A stretch of 63,656 bases of DNA from NCBI GenBank assembly GCA_944320955.1, contig CALUJL010000033.1:1-63656 (forward strand), read 5' to 3'. Positions 8,014 to 16,359 of the stretch are shown here, one piece after another. Both the position numbers and the translations under genes were made by a program. Each line of letters opens with the position of its first letter. The first letter of the stretch is position 1. The notes beneath the pieces were generated by a model. The model had not been told where the DNA came from, searched no databases, and saw nothing but the letters and a program-made list of their open reading frames with translations. The DNA comes from an uncultured Bacteroidaceae bacterium (GTDB taxonomy: Bacteria; Bacteroidota; Bacteroidia; Bacteroidales; Bacteroidaceae).

Positions 8014-9486
8014 TTAGAACCTTATTTTCAGCGTCCGTCCGTCGGGGAAGCGCACGATGCACGGTTCGCCGCGGCGCGGGGCGGGGAGTTTCTCACCCTT
8101 GAGGGAGAAGTATTCGGCCTGCTGCCAGCCGGTTTCGTCGGTCCGGACCGCATCGATGCCCACCGTGGCCTCATACTCGGCCTGGGCGGCCTTGGCCTCG
8201 GAGAGCAGATTGAGCACAACGCGGAAGTAGGAGGTGTAGTCCACCGTGTAACTCTCCGTCAGCTGCCATGCCTGGCGCAGGCTGTCGGCCTCGGCCTCGA
8301 TGCTGTCGGCATCGGCGCCGATGGCGGCCAGCTCCGTGAGATAGGCCTCGGCCACGTCGGGACAGTCCGTGCGGATTTGTTCTTCGTAGGTCTGGAGGAG
8401 GTTGCGCAGGCGCTCGACGGTGTTCATGACGCGGTCGTAGTTTTCCGTACTGCGGCGGGTGAGGTATTTGAAGTTGTTGGCTATCAGCGTGTCGGTCAGC
8501 TCCTTGCCCAGGGTGGCGTAGACGGTTTCGGTGTTATATCCTTGGCTTTGGTCCACTCCGGCGTAGTCCATGAGGACGATGCCCGTGGGCCCGGCTTCGT
8601 GCTCCTTGAGGTAGTCGATGAAAGCCCGGTTGGTGTAGGTGGCGTTTTCGCGGTATCCGTTGCTGGTGGAGAAGAGGGCGTTGGCGCAATAGGCGGAGGC
8701 GAGGTTGTAGACCCATACGAGGTCTTCCGCATCGGCCACTTCCTGCTGGGTGCTGAAGTCCAGCATCTGCTTGATGGCGTTTACCTTGGCTTCTATCTGC
8801 CCGTCACCCCGCGTGTCGGAGAGGTCTTGCACGTAGAGGGGCGAGTTGGACATCTTGTCCCCGGACGGGCCTACGATCTGCCCGTTGCGCTGGGCATTCC
8901 AGTCGATGTAGCCGCACCAGTTCTTGAGAAACCCGCCGATGGGTGTCGTGTCGTACTCCTCGCGGCTCAGGAAGAGCATCTTGCCGCGCAGGTCGCCCAC
9001 GGTCAGGTCGCGGCGGAAGTCGGCCACGATGTAGTCTTTCAGCTCGTCGCTCTGGAGGAGTTGGAGGAGCAGTTCCCGGTATTCCTCCCGCTCATTCTCG
9101 TAGTTGTCGGCATAGAGCAGGTGGATGACCACGAACTCCGAGGGGTTTGCCTTCAGGGAGTCTCGCAAGACGTAGAGCGTGCTGTCGAAGCGCACGTTGG
9201 TGTACATCATGCCGTGGGCGGCGTGCAGGTAGCCGTCGCGTACGCGGGGACGGAGGTCGAAGGCGCGGATTCCCATGGCCCACTGCCCGGGCACGCCTGT
9301 GTCCTGCGTGCGCGATGTCATTTCGCCCGTAGTGGAGGTCATTCCGTGCCCGGTGGCCGAGTCGTGCGTGCCGGGGATGGATACCAGGGCTACATACATG
9401 TTGTCCGGCAGGCGTTTCATCCAGTTGCCCGCCGATGCGCCGATGCTCGCGCAGAGCATCAGGAAGAGAAGATATACATGCTTCAT
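8014..9486 (-). CDS. Secreted PI-PLC X-domain phosphodiesterase
   Basis: A secreted protein of 490 residues resembling bacterial phosphatidylinositol-specific phospholipase C. It has a signal peptide (ending ASAG), the PI-PLC motif IPGTHDS with catalytic His41, and the second histidine in LHAAHGM (His91), plus the conserved W-A-x-G-I-R-x-F-D-L-R-P segment. These enzymes cleave the phosphodiester bond of phosphatidylinositol or related glycolipids. The C-terminal part contains an alpha-helical region and a last ~30 residues (YFSLKGEKL...GRTLKIRF) that resemble the short sorting-like tails seen on secreted Bacteroidales proteins. A long antisense frame extending upstream of Met 9486 is not used: it runs through the divergent promoter region. 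Monocistronic by position. Confidence 0.85.
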   Translation of the reverse strand: MKHVYLLFLMLCASIGASAGNWMKRLPDNMYVALVSIPGTHDSATGHGMTSTTGEMTSRTQDTGVPGQWAMGIRAFDLRPRVRDGYLHAAHGMMYTNVRFDSTLYVLRDSLKANPSEFVVIHLLYADNYENEREEYRELLLQLLQSDELKDYIVADFRRDLTVGDLRGKMLFLSREEYDTTPIGGFLKNWCGYIDWNAQRNGQIVGPSGDKMSNSPLYVQDLSDTRGDGQIEAKVNAIKQMLDFSTQQEVADAEDLVWVYNLASAYCANALFSTSNGYRENATYTNRAFIDYLKEHEAGPTGIVLMDYAGVDQSQGYNTETVYATLGKELTDTLIANNFKYLTRRSTENYDRVMNTVERLRNLLQTYEEQIRTDCPDVAEAYLTELAAIGADADSIEAEADSLRQAWQLTESYTVDYTSYFRVVLNLLSEAKAAQAEYEATVGIDAVRTDETGWQQAEYFSLKGEKLPAPRRGEPCIVRFPDGRTLKIRF

Positions 9487-9620
9487 TATGACGTAAGTTT
9501 TGGTGATAAATACACGGTTCTTCTTGCAAAGTACGGTTATTTCCGCTGTTTTTGCAAGTCTTGGGCCGATGAAAAAAATGGCCCCGCCGGCCCTTCCCGG
9601 GAAAAGCCCCGGCGGTAAAG

Positions 9621-9690
9621 GCGGTTTCCGCTGCCGCTTTTTCCCGGAAGTGGAGGGACTTTTTGGAAAAAGTGGCAGGACTTTTCGAAA
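9621..9690. repeat. Dispersed palindromic repeat cluster 1
   Basis: About three units of the window-wide repeat (core AAAA-GCGG-CAGG-GCTTTT and variants) between the divergent PI-PLC and PrsW genes, preceded by a separate CCGCCGG...CCGGCGG inverted repeat at 9584-9617. The last unit ends 9 nt before the -7 box of the PrsW gene, so it could affect that promoter. Confidence 0.7.
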
Positions 9691-9698
9691 ACTATCCT

Positions 9699-9706
9699 TA
9701 TTTTTG
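9699..9706 (+). promoter_or_regulatory. -7 promoter element upstream of PrsW-RyR operon
   Basis: TATTTTTG matches the Bacteroidetes -7 consensus TAnnTTTG, 50 nt upstream of the PrsW-like gene. No clear TTG at the -33 position. Confidence 0.45.
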
Positions 9707-9756
9707 CGGAGACCGTATCGGCCGAATTCATAAACCTCCTTAAAGCGATTTACACC

Positions 9757-10476
9757 ATGGACAGCCCCTACATCGTGATTCTGGCAGCTCTCCTGCCTGT
9801 GGCCGTATTGTTGTTTTACATCTACCGGCGCGACAAATACGAGAAAGAACCCGTCAGGGAAATACTGAAAGGCGTAGGCTACGGCGTACTCTCCGTGTGC
9901 GTCACCTTTTTCCTTATAGAGATTATCGACGCGACCGGCCTGCCCGCCCTCACGGCCGGCCTCGTCAGCGGAGAGGTCAACTATGCCTTTTGGGGCGCCG
10001 CCATTCCCGAAGAGTTGGCCAAGTTGCTGATGCTCTGTTTTTTCCTGCGCAAGAATCCCTATTTCGACGAGCATGTGGACGGCATTGTCTACGCCGTGGC
10101 TGTCTCCATGGGCTTCGCTGCCGTGGAAAACATCCTCTACCTTTTCCAGAACTACGACAACTGGGTGAGCGTAGGCATCGCGCGGGCCATCTTCTCCGTG
10201 CCCGGGCATTTCGCCTTTGCCGTATTCATGGGGTATTACTATGCGCTCTATCGCTTCGCTCCCCCGGGGCGAAAGGCGGCCGACTTGCTGCTGGCCTGGC
10301 TGGTGCCCACCGTGGCGCACGGGATTTATGACTCGCTGATTTTCCTTTTCGGCTCCCTGCCCGGCTTTTTCTCCGTGCTTGTCGCCCTTGCCTTCCTCTA
10401 CTTCTGCTACCGCATGCACCGCTATGCCCACCGCCGCATCCAGCAACACCTCGACCGCGACAGGGGAATGGCCTGA
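9757..10476 (+). CDS. PrsW-like intramembrane metalloprotease
   Basis: A 239-residue polytopic membrane protein with the hallmarks of PrsW/CPBP-type proteases: the IPEELAK motif (paired Glu) in one helix, FDEHVDGIVYAVAVSMGFAA followed by VEN, and conserved histidines in SVPGHFAFA and PTVAHGIYD. In Bacillus PrsW performs site-1 cleavage of an anti-sigma factor; the substrate here is unknown. The gene ends 27 nt before the stand-alone RyR gene and shares its orientation, so it is probably the first gene of the RyR/channel operon. This suggests a membrane-proteolysis step linked to those proteins (inference). Confidence 0.85.
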   Translation: MDSPYIVILAALLPVAVLLFYIYRRDKYEKEPVREILKGVGYGVLSVCVTFFLIEIIDATGLPALTAGLVSGEVNYAFWGAAIPEELAKLLMLCFFLRKNPYFDEHVDGIVYAVAVSMGFAAVENILYLFQNYDNWVSVGIARAIFSVPGHFAFAVFMGYYYALYRFAPPGRKAADLLLAWLVPTVAHGIYDSLIFLFGSLPGFFSVLVALAFLYFCYRMHRYAHRRIQQHLDRDRGMA

Positions 10477-10503
10477 AAGATGAAATAATAGAAAAAACAC
10501 GCT

Positions 10504-10806
10504 ATGGAAAATTTACGGAAATACGTGCCGCAGCCGGAAGACGTGAGCCGGGTGCGGCTGCCGGAGGGGCTGGCCGAGCTGGCCGAACGGATAGCGCGCA
10601 ACGTACACGAGGTATGGGCCGCGGGACGCCTGCGCGAGGGCTGGACCTACGGGCCGCAGCGCGACGACCGCAAGAAGACGCATCCCTGCCTCGTCCCCTA
10701 CGGGGAACTACCCGAGGCGGAGAAGGACTACGACCGGCAGACGGCGCAGAACACGCTGAAACTGGTCGTGGCGCTGGGCTACGAAATCCGTAAGAAAACC
10801 GACTGA
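10504..10806 (+). CDS. Stand-alone RyR-domain protein
   Basis: A 100-residue soluble protein that is almost entirely one RyR (ryanodine receptor repeat, Pfam RyR type) domain. The visible hallmarks are VHEVWAAGRLREGWTYGP, the basic RDDRKKTHPCLVPYGEL and the EKDYDRQTAQNTLKLVVAL motif. In eukaryotes such repeats are in the cytosolic part of ryanodine receptors; the prokaryotic role is not established, but ligand sensing is commonly suggested. It lies 13 nt upstream of a membrane protein that itself ends in a RyR-like domain, and a third gene with the same ending follows, so the three probably work together. Confidence 0.9.
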   Translation: MENLRKYVPQPEDVSRVRLPEGLAELAERIARNVHEVWAAGRLREGWTYGPQRDDRKKTHPCLVPYGELPEAEKDYDRQTAQNTLKLVVALGYEIRKKTD

Positions 10807-10819
10807 CACCTGCCGCAAG

Positions 10820-12997
10820 ATGAAGAAACGGGACGGGCGGCTCAGGCGCCGCATAGACTCTGTGCTCCAGGCGGGCATGGGCAAACAGATTCTCGCGTTG
10901 CTGGCGTGCAACGCGGTGTTCTTCGCTTTATTCCTTTTCCTTTGCGGGGAGCTGGGCTACGGGCTGGCCGTCGGCGGAGGAGGGGAGGCTGCTGGCGCGG
11001 CGGCCGACAGCCTCTCGGCGGCCGACCGGCTGTGGTTTCTCTACAACAACTACATCGACACGGGCAACCAGGTAGGCGTACCCCGGAAAGAGCGTTGGGC
11101 GGCGCTCCTCATCAGCCTCTTCGGCAGCGTGTTCGTCAGCGGGCTGCTCATTTCCACGCTGTCCAATATCATAGAGCGCCGCGTGGAGCGCTGCCGCAGC
11201 GGCCGCGTGCACTACCGTATGCGGGACCATTATGTCCTGATCGGCACCGATGCGATGCTGCCGGGGCTGATCCTTCAGCTCTTCGGGCGCGACAGGAAGT
11301 GCCAAGTGGTCGTGCAAACGATAAAGGATGTGGAGGAAGTGCGCCGAAAGCTCTTCTCCCATCTGCCGCACGCCTACGAACGGCGCATAGCCTTCTGCTA
11401 CGCGCGCCGCGACTCGCTGGAGGAACTGGAGGCCCTCGGCGTGGCCGACGCCCGCGAGGTCTACATCCTGGGCGACAGCGGGGAGCTGGACGACATAGAA
11501 TACTACCACGATTCGCTCAACGTGGACTGCCTGAACCTGATCGGGCATATATGCCGTGCGCACGGCCGCGCCGCCCCGCTCCGGTGCCACTTGCTGATGG
11601 AGTACCGTTCGACCTTCTCCGTTTTCCAGTTCTCCGGCATCGCGCCCGAAATCAAGCCCTACATCGACCTCCGCCCCTTCAACTTCTACGAGATGTGGGC
11701 GCGCAAGGTGTTCGTCCTCGGCGAGTCTGCCCGTCCTTCCTGCACCCTCTCCGGAGAGGGAGCGGGGCAGCAGAAGATACATTACCGGCCGCTGGATTAC
11801 CGCTCCATAGGCTACGAGTCGGAAGACTTCGTGCACCTCGTCATCATAGGCATGTCGAAGATGGGCGAAGCCCTTGCCGTGGAGGCGGCCCATGTGGCCC
11901 ACTTCCCCAACTTCGTGCGTGACCGGCGGAAGCGCACGCGCATCACTTTCGTCGACAGCCGTGCGCGGGAGGGCATGGAGTGCTTCCGCCAGGCCTACGC
12001 CGCGCTGTTCGACTTGTCGCACTCCACGTACCTCGACGCCGCGAGCGGCCGGGCAGAGCACAGCGCGCCGCTGGAGAAATACCGCTTCCTGGGCGAGGAC
12101 TTCATCGACATCGAGTGGCAGTTTGTCGAAGGCCGCGTAGAGTCCGACGCCGTGCGCCGCCTCCTCGTCCGGTGGGCGGAAGAGGAACATGCGCTGCTGA
12201 CCCTCGCCGTCTGCCTCAACCTCACGCACCAGTCCATCGCCACGGCGCTCTATCTGCCCGAAAGCCTCCGGGCGCGGGGCATACCCGTGCTGGTGCAGCA
12301 GCGCATCACCTCGGCCATCATCGACAATCTCTCCGCCCCTTCCGGGAGCGGGGGAGGGGGAGGGCGTTTTGCCCACCTGCGCCCCTTCGGCATGGTGGGC
12401 GAGTGCCTGACGCTCGACGGCACACTCGGCGAGCGCGCCATGCGGGTCAATTTCGTCTACAACCATGCGCCCGACGTGGCCTCCGCCCTTGCCGCGGCCA
12501 CCGCGGGGCAGGCGGAGCAGGAATGGGAGGCGCTCAGGAGCGGACAGGTGGTCAAGCAGTGGTCCAATCTTTACCATGCTTCGTCCATCCCCGCCAAGCT
12601 CCGCTCGCTGGGCCTCTGCGAGGAAGACCTGGCGTCCCTCGCCTTCCTGCCGGAAGAGCAGGCGCAGCTGCTGGCCGAGGTGGAGCATAACCGCTGGAAC
12701 GTGGAGGAACTCCTCCTGGGCTACCGGCCTTTCAACGAGGCGGAGGAGGCCGAATACGAAAAGCTCAAGAGGAAATCGGGAAAAGCGCCTGCACTTTCCG
12801 GAAAAAGCGGCAGCGGAAATCCGCAAAAGGACTACAAGAAACGGAAGAAAGAGGCCGAGTTTGCCCATAGCGACATCCGCGAATACTGCCAGGTGGCGCC
12901 GGAATCCCGCCTCTACGACGTGGCGGTGAGCCGCTACCTGCCCTACATCGTGACGGGCCGGCCGCAGCCCCTTGCCGAAACCTGCAAAAACCGATAA
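10820..12997 (+). CDS. Channel-like membrane protein with RCK-like and RyR-like domains
   Basis: A 725-residue protein. Two membrane helices (about residues 20-50 and 92-115) flank a loop with WFLYNNYIDTGNQ, reminiscent of the pore-loop region of CASTOR/POLLUX-type cation channels. Two Rossmann-like RCK domains follow (starts at RDHYVLIGTDAMLPG and VHLVIIGMSKMGEAL). The C-terminus has a RyR-like domain: EHNRWNVEELLLGYRPF, then KKRKKEAEFAHSDIREY. The likely role is a ligand-gated ion channel or regulator; this is inferred from architecture. The RyR domain is split by a ~20-residue low-complexity insert encoded by a dispersed repeat (12774-12826), and two further Gly/Ser-rich low-complexity patches occur near 11745 and 12340. 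Four nucleotides separate its stop from the next gene. Confidence 0.8.
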   Translation: MKKRDGRLRRRIDSVLQAGMGKQILALLACNAVFFALFLFLCGELGYGLAVGGGGEAAGAAADSLSAADRLWFLYNNYIDTGNQVGVPRKERWAALLISLFGSVFVSGLLISTLSNIIERRVERCRSGRVHYRMRDHYVLIGTDAMLPGLILQLFGRDRKCQVVVQTIKDVEEVRRKLFSHLPHAYERRIAFCYARRDSLEELEALGVADAREVYILGDSGELDDIEYYHDSLNVDCLNLIGHICRAHGRAAPLRCHLLMEYRSTFSVFQFSGIAPEIKPYIDLRPFNFYEMWARKVFVLGESARPSCTLSGEGAGQQKIHYRPLDYRSIGYESEDFVHLVIIGMSKMGEALAVEAAHVAHFPNFVRDRRKRTRITFVDSRAREGMECFRQAYAALFDLSHSTYLDAASGRAEHSAPLEKYRFLGEDFIDIEWQFVEGRVESDAVRRLLVRWAEEEHALLTLAVCLNLTHQSIATALYLPESLRARGIPVLVQQRITSAIIDNLSAPSGSGGGGGRFAHLRPFGMVGECLTLDGTLGERAMRVNFVYNHAPDVASALAAATAGQAEQEWEALRSGQVVKQWSNLYHASSIPAKLRSLGLCEEDLASLAFLPEEQAQLLAEVEHNRWNVEELLLGYRPFNEAEEAEYEKLKRKSGKAPALSGKSGSGNPQKDYKKRKKEAEFAHSDIREYCQVAPESRLYDVAVSRYLPYIVTGRPQPLAETCKNR
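12774..12826. repeat. Repeat cluster 2, inside channel/RyR gene
   Basis: Two units of the dispersed repeat lie in frame within the RyR-like domain, encoding SGKAPALSGKSGSGN between two conserved segments. The frame is preserved, so the protein gains a flexible loop. Confidence 0.75.
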
Positions 12998-13001
12998 AGA
13001 A

Positions 13002-15245
13002 ATGGCTGAAGAAAACAATCTCTTGCTGCAGGAGATAGACACCCTCTCGCGGCAGTTCCTGCAGACTCCCCTTGTCGAAACCGGCTCTTCCGCCCCCGCG
13101 CTCCACCAAGCGGCGCAGGGGTTGCTTGCCCTGGCTGCGGCGCTCCTGCTGCTTTCCTGCGTCATGCTGGCCGTCCATGCCTGCCGCTCTTTTTCCGGAC
13201 AGGAGCCGTACGGGAGGCAAAACCACCGCAAGAAGGCCTTCAAGTGGTGGGCCTTTGCCACGCTGCTGGCGGGCTACGCGCTCTATCTCGTAGGTTTCTA
13301 TTGGGAAGGGACGCGCCAGTCTTTCCTGGCCTACCTGTTCCGCCCGCTGCTTTCCTCCCTGGAAATGTTCGTCTCCCACTCCGACTTGATCGAGGTGGAC
13401 GGGCAGTGCAAGGCCAATCCCTACTACATGGCGGCCTTTTCCCTCGTCCACTTCTCGGCCGTGGCGGTAAGTGCTTCGTTCGCTATCAACTGCTTTTGGC
13501 GGCGCATCGTCTTCTGGTTTCGCCGGAAGGCCTGGCAGTTGTTCCCCTTTCGGGGCACGGTGGACGTCTTTTTCGGCCTCGACGACCGCAGCCTGGCCTT
13601 GGCCCGCAACCTCCATGCCTGCCGCAACCGGACAGAAGGGGAGCGCATGGTCTTCGTGGACCTGCCCGACGAGGGCCATTCCTCTGCCCGGCGGCTCAGC
13701 TTCAGCCACATCTTCGGGCTCTTTTCCTATAAGGCCGAACAGGTGCGCGCCGTGGGCTGTCTCTACCCGGTGCTGATGCACTGCGCCCTGCCGCCGCACA
13801 AAGCGGAAAATGCCGGCCCCGGCGTGCTGGACGCGCTGGAGCTGCAGTCGCTCCGCCGCATCCTTCGGAACGCTTCCGCCGTGCGTCTGTTCTTTCTCTC
13901 GCAGGAGGAAGAAGACAACATCAAGGCCGCGCTCCTCCTCGTGCAGGACCGGGCGTTCGCCCGCTGCCGTCCCGTCGTCTACTGCCGGGCACGCCGCAAT
14001 GCGGTGAACGAGGCGGTCTACGGCGTGGGCGCTGCCGAAATCCATTTGGTCGACGAGTCCGAACTGGCCGTCGAGGCGCTGAAGTTGATGCCCGCAGAGG
14101 CGGGACATCCGGAGCGGGGCTACAGGGCCCATCCCGTGCGCTTCGTCGGTGTCGACCGGATGCAGGGCTGCGCGACATCGGCCTTTACGGCCCTCATCGT
14201 GGGGCTGGGCGATACGGGGCAAGACGCCTTGCGCTTCCTCTACGAGTTCGGCGCCTTTGCCGGGCCGCAGGGGCAGAAGAGCCCCTTCCGCCTCTACGCC
14301 GTGGACCGGCGGATGGAGCAGATCAAGGGAAAGCTCTTCCGCGAGATTCCGGCGCTGCCGGCCCTGGCGGACGAAGTGGAGCTCATCGGGGAGGATGCCG
14401 CCTCGCCGGGCTTCTGGCGGCGGATGGGCGAAATCGTAGACTGCCTGAACTATGTGGTCATTGCCTTGGGCAACGACGAGGCGGGCATAGCCCTAGCCGC
14501 CGAAATCTGCCGCTATGCCGTGCAGAACCGCAGGGGCGGGCTGGAGAAGTTCGGCATCTTCGTGCGCTCCTATGAGCCGGAAAACGAGACCCGGCTGCGT
14601 CGCACGGCCGAATACTACGGGCAGGACGGCCGGGAGCCCATCGCCGTTTTCGGAACGAGGGGCGAGATTTATTCAAAACAGATGGTCGTGGACAGCGGAC
14701 TGCAGGAGCAGGCCAAAAGGTTCTACGCGAGTTATGCGCGTTGCACCTGCCCCTCCGGCCGTTTCCTCTCGTGGGAGGCGCGGCGCGCGCAGCTCCTCGG
14801 CGGTGCCCCGTGCGGCACGCTGCCGCTCTGCAAGCAGGAGTTGTACCGCAAAGAGTTTCAGGACGAGGAAAACTGCATCCATGCTTATACCAAGCAGTGC
14901 CTGGCCGACCCGGGCCTGCTGCAGGGCGGGCTGCCTGCGGTGGGGGATTTCCTGGCTTATCTTGAGGGGCGGCCCGTCGCTCCCGCCGAGGCCGGGCGTT
15001 ACGGGTGCCTGCTCAATCTCTCGATCGGCGAGCACTTGCGCTGGAATGCCTCGCACCTGATGCTGGGATACGTGGCGATGTCGCCCGGGGAGGCTGCGGC
15101 GGCGGCTTCTTCCTGCGACGAGGTGCGCAAGAAGCACAAGTACCTCGTGGACTGGGCGGCGCTGCCTGCCTCGACGCAGGTCTACGATTATGCCGTGGTC
15201 TACACCACCTTTACGGAGTCTTCAGCGGCTCCGCGTGGATGTTGA
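13002..15245 (+). CDS. Second membrane protein with RCK-like and RyR-like domains
   Basis: A 747-residue protein starting at ATG 13002, four nucleotides after the previous stop. It has three predicted membrane helices (about 38-60, 82-102, 142-166), then two Rossmann-like segments (GTVDVFFGLDDRSLALARNL and TALIVGLGDTGQDALRFLYE) separated by a helical region, and a C-terminal RyR-like segment (IGEHLRWNASHLMLGYV, then a basic patch and DYAVVYTTF). The overall plan mirrors the preceding channel-like protein, but with a different membrane part and no obvious pore loop. The two may form a hetero-oligomer (inference). Its last 35 bases overlap the convergent CDF gene. Specific function unknown. Confidence 0.78.
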   Translation: MAEENNLLLQEIDTLSRQFLQTPLVETGSSAPALHQAAQGLLALAAALLLLSCVMLAVHACRSFSGQEPYGRQNHRKKAFKWWAFATLLAGYALYLVGFYWEGTRQSFLAYLFRPLLSSLEMFVSHSDLIEVDGQCKANPYYMAAFSLVHFSAVAVSASFAINCFWRRIVFWFRRKAWQLFPFRGTVDVFFGLDDRSLALARNLHACRNRTEGERMVFVDLPDEGHSSARRLSFSHIFGLFSYKAEQVRAVGCLYPVLMHCALPPHKAENAGPGVLDALELQSLRRILRNASAVRLFFLSQEEEDNIKAALLLVQDRAFARCRPVVYCRARRNAVNEAVYGVGAAEIHLVDESELAVEALKLMPAEAGHPERGYRAHPVRFVGVDRMQGCATSAFTALIVGLGDTGQDALRFLYEFGAFAGPQGQKSPFRLYAVDRRMEQIKGKLFREIPALPALADEVELIGEDAASPGFWRRMGEIVDCLNYVVIALGNDEAGIALAAEICRYAVQNRRGGLEKFGIFVRSYEPENETRLRRTAEYYGQDGREPIAVFGTRGEIYSKQMVVDSGLQEQAKRFYASYARCTCPSGRFLSWEARRAQLLGGAPCGTLPLCKQELYRKEFQDEENCIHAYTKQCLADPGLLQGGLPAVGDFLAYLEGRPVAPAEAGRYGCLLNLSIGEHLRWNASHLMLGYVAMSPGEAAAAASSCDEVRKKHKYLVDWAALPASTQVYDYAVVYTTFTESSAAPRGC

Positions 15246-16125
15246 TGAGCGTGTTCGGCCCGAAGCGGCGGCGTAGTTCCTGCTCGATGCGGGTGGTAGT
15301 CTCGTGCGCGGCCTCCAAGGTGAGGTTTCCGTCCATGCGGATGTGGACTTCTATGGCGCAATAGTTGCCGATGCGCCGCGTGCGCAGGTGGTGGGGCGAG
15401 CTGACGCCGGGAAAAGAGAGGATGGTCTGCTCGATTTCCGCTTCCACTTCTTCGGGGAGGGACTTCTCCAGCAGTTCGTCGACGCAGGGGCGGAGGAGCC
15501 GGAGCGCTACTTTCATGATGAAAAAGCTGACCACCACGGCGGCCACGGGGTCGAGCACGCGCCAGCCTTCGCCCAGCAGGATGGCGCCGCCTATGCCCAC
15601 CGCCGTGCCGATGGATGAGAGGGCGTCGCTGCGGTGGTGCCAGGCATTGGCCACGACAGCCTGCGAATCCAGCCGCCGGCCGGCCACGACGGTGTACCAG
15701 TAGAGGGCTTCTTTGGAAACGATGGAGACGAGCGCGGCCACCAGTGCCAGCATGCCCGGCTCCTGGAGCACCTCGCCCCGGCAGAAGCGGTAGACGGACG
15801 TGGCGCCGTTCCAGAAGATTCCGAAACCCACGGCCAGCAGGAGCACGCCGATGAGCGCCGTGGCCAGCGTTTCGTACTTGCCGTGTCCGTAGTCGTGGTC
15901 GGTGTCTTGCGGTTTTGCGGAGATGCGGACGAAGAGAATCACGATGAGATCCGTCACAAAGTCGGAGAGCGAGTGGACGGCATCGGCCAGCATGGCAGCG
16001 CTGTGTGCCGTCACTCCGGCGAAGAACTTGAAGGCGAGCAGCACGAGGTTGACCATGCCGCCGACGATTGTCACGCGGTAGATTTCCTGCTCGCGCCGGG
16101 CTTCTTCGGGTTTTGTCGTTTCCAT
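15211..16125 (-). CDS. Cation diffusion facilitator metal transporter
   Basis: A 304-residue member of the CDF family (FieF/MMT-like) that exports divalent metals such as Zn, Fe or Mn from the cytosol in exchange for protons. Visible signatures are HSAAMLADAVHSLSDFVTD (metal-site Asp residues), DHDYGHGKYE, and the second site HHRSDALSS, followed by six-helix topology and a C-terminal cytosolic domain (ending INIHAEPLKTP). The start at 16125 gives a standard N-terminus; the very long antisense frame extending upstream is a shadow of the GH2 and GH5 genes. A TACCTTTG promoter element lies just upstream. The 3' end overlaps the RyR-channel gene tail-to-tail. Confidence 0.93.
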   Translation of the reverse strand: METTKPEEARREQEIYRVTIVGGMVNLVLLAFKFFAGVTAHSAAMLADAVHSLSDFVTDLIVILFVRISAKPQDTDHDYGHGKYETLATALIGVLLLAVGFGIFWNGATSVYRFCRGEVLQEPGMLALVAALVSIVSKEALYWYTVVAGRRLDSQAVVANAWHHRSDALSSIGTAVGIGGAILLGEGWRVLDPVAAVVVSFFIMKVALRLLRPCVDELLEKSLPEEVEAEIEQTILSFPGVSSPHHLRTRRIGNYCAIEVHIRMDGNLTLEAAHETTTRIEQELRRRFGPNTLINIHAEPLKTP

Positions 16126-16152
16126 TTCTGAATGTTTGAGGATAACCGGGCG

Positions 16153-16160
16153 CAAAGGTA
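16153..16160 (-). promoter_or_regulatory. -7 promoter element of CDF gene
   Basis: TACCTTTG on the minus strand, 28 nt upstream of the CDF start codon, matches the TAnnTTTG consensus. Confidence 0.5.
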
Positions 16161-16170
16161 GTGCATTCCG

Positions 16171-16264
16171 GTCGAAAAGCGCTGCCACTTTTTCCGAAAA
16201 CCTCAGCCGCTTTTTGCGAAAAGCGGCAGCGCTTTTTGCCGGAAGCGGCAGGGCTTTTCCGCAG
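16171..16264. repeat. Dispersed palindromic repeat cluster 3
   Basis: About four tandem units (for example GAAAAGCGCTGCC at 16174 and AAAAGCGGCAGCGCTTTTT at 16219) fill the space between the divergent CDF and GH2 promoters. Confidence 0.75.
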
Positions 16265-16325
16265 AGGAGGAGGGCGAAGGGTGGATTAGGGCGGCGTCCC
16301 GTGCCGCAATCTGCGGGGAAATGCC

Positions 16326-16333
16326 TAACTTTA
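16326..16333 (+). promoter_or_regulatory. -7 promoter element of GH2 gene
   Basis: TAACTTTA differs from TAnnTTTG only at the last base and lies 26 nt before the ATG at 16360. It overlaps an upstream in-frame ATG (16321), which therefore cannot be the start. Confidence 0.4.
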
Positions 16334-16359
16334 CGGCCGAAGAACCAAGATTTATCCTC

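Noticed and set aside
9487-10500. N-terminal extension of the PI-PLC frame across the PrsW gene
   Set aside because: The real start at 9486 gives a clean signal peptide; the extension is antisense to PrsW.
11745-11760. 16-bp perfect palindrome CCCTCTCCGGAGAGGG in the channel gene
   Set aside because: Could be a separate element, but a single copy in coding DNA is not enough evidence; a similar G-rich patch at 12340-12366 is not palindromic.
10928-13261. Long antisense frame over the channel/RyR gene
   Set aside because: Low-complexity His/Arg/Gly-rich translation with no domain; the sense frame has clear RCK and RyR motifs.
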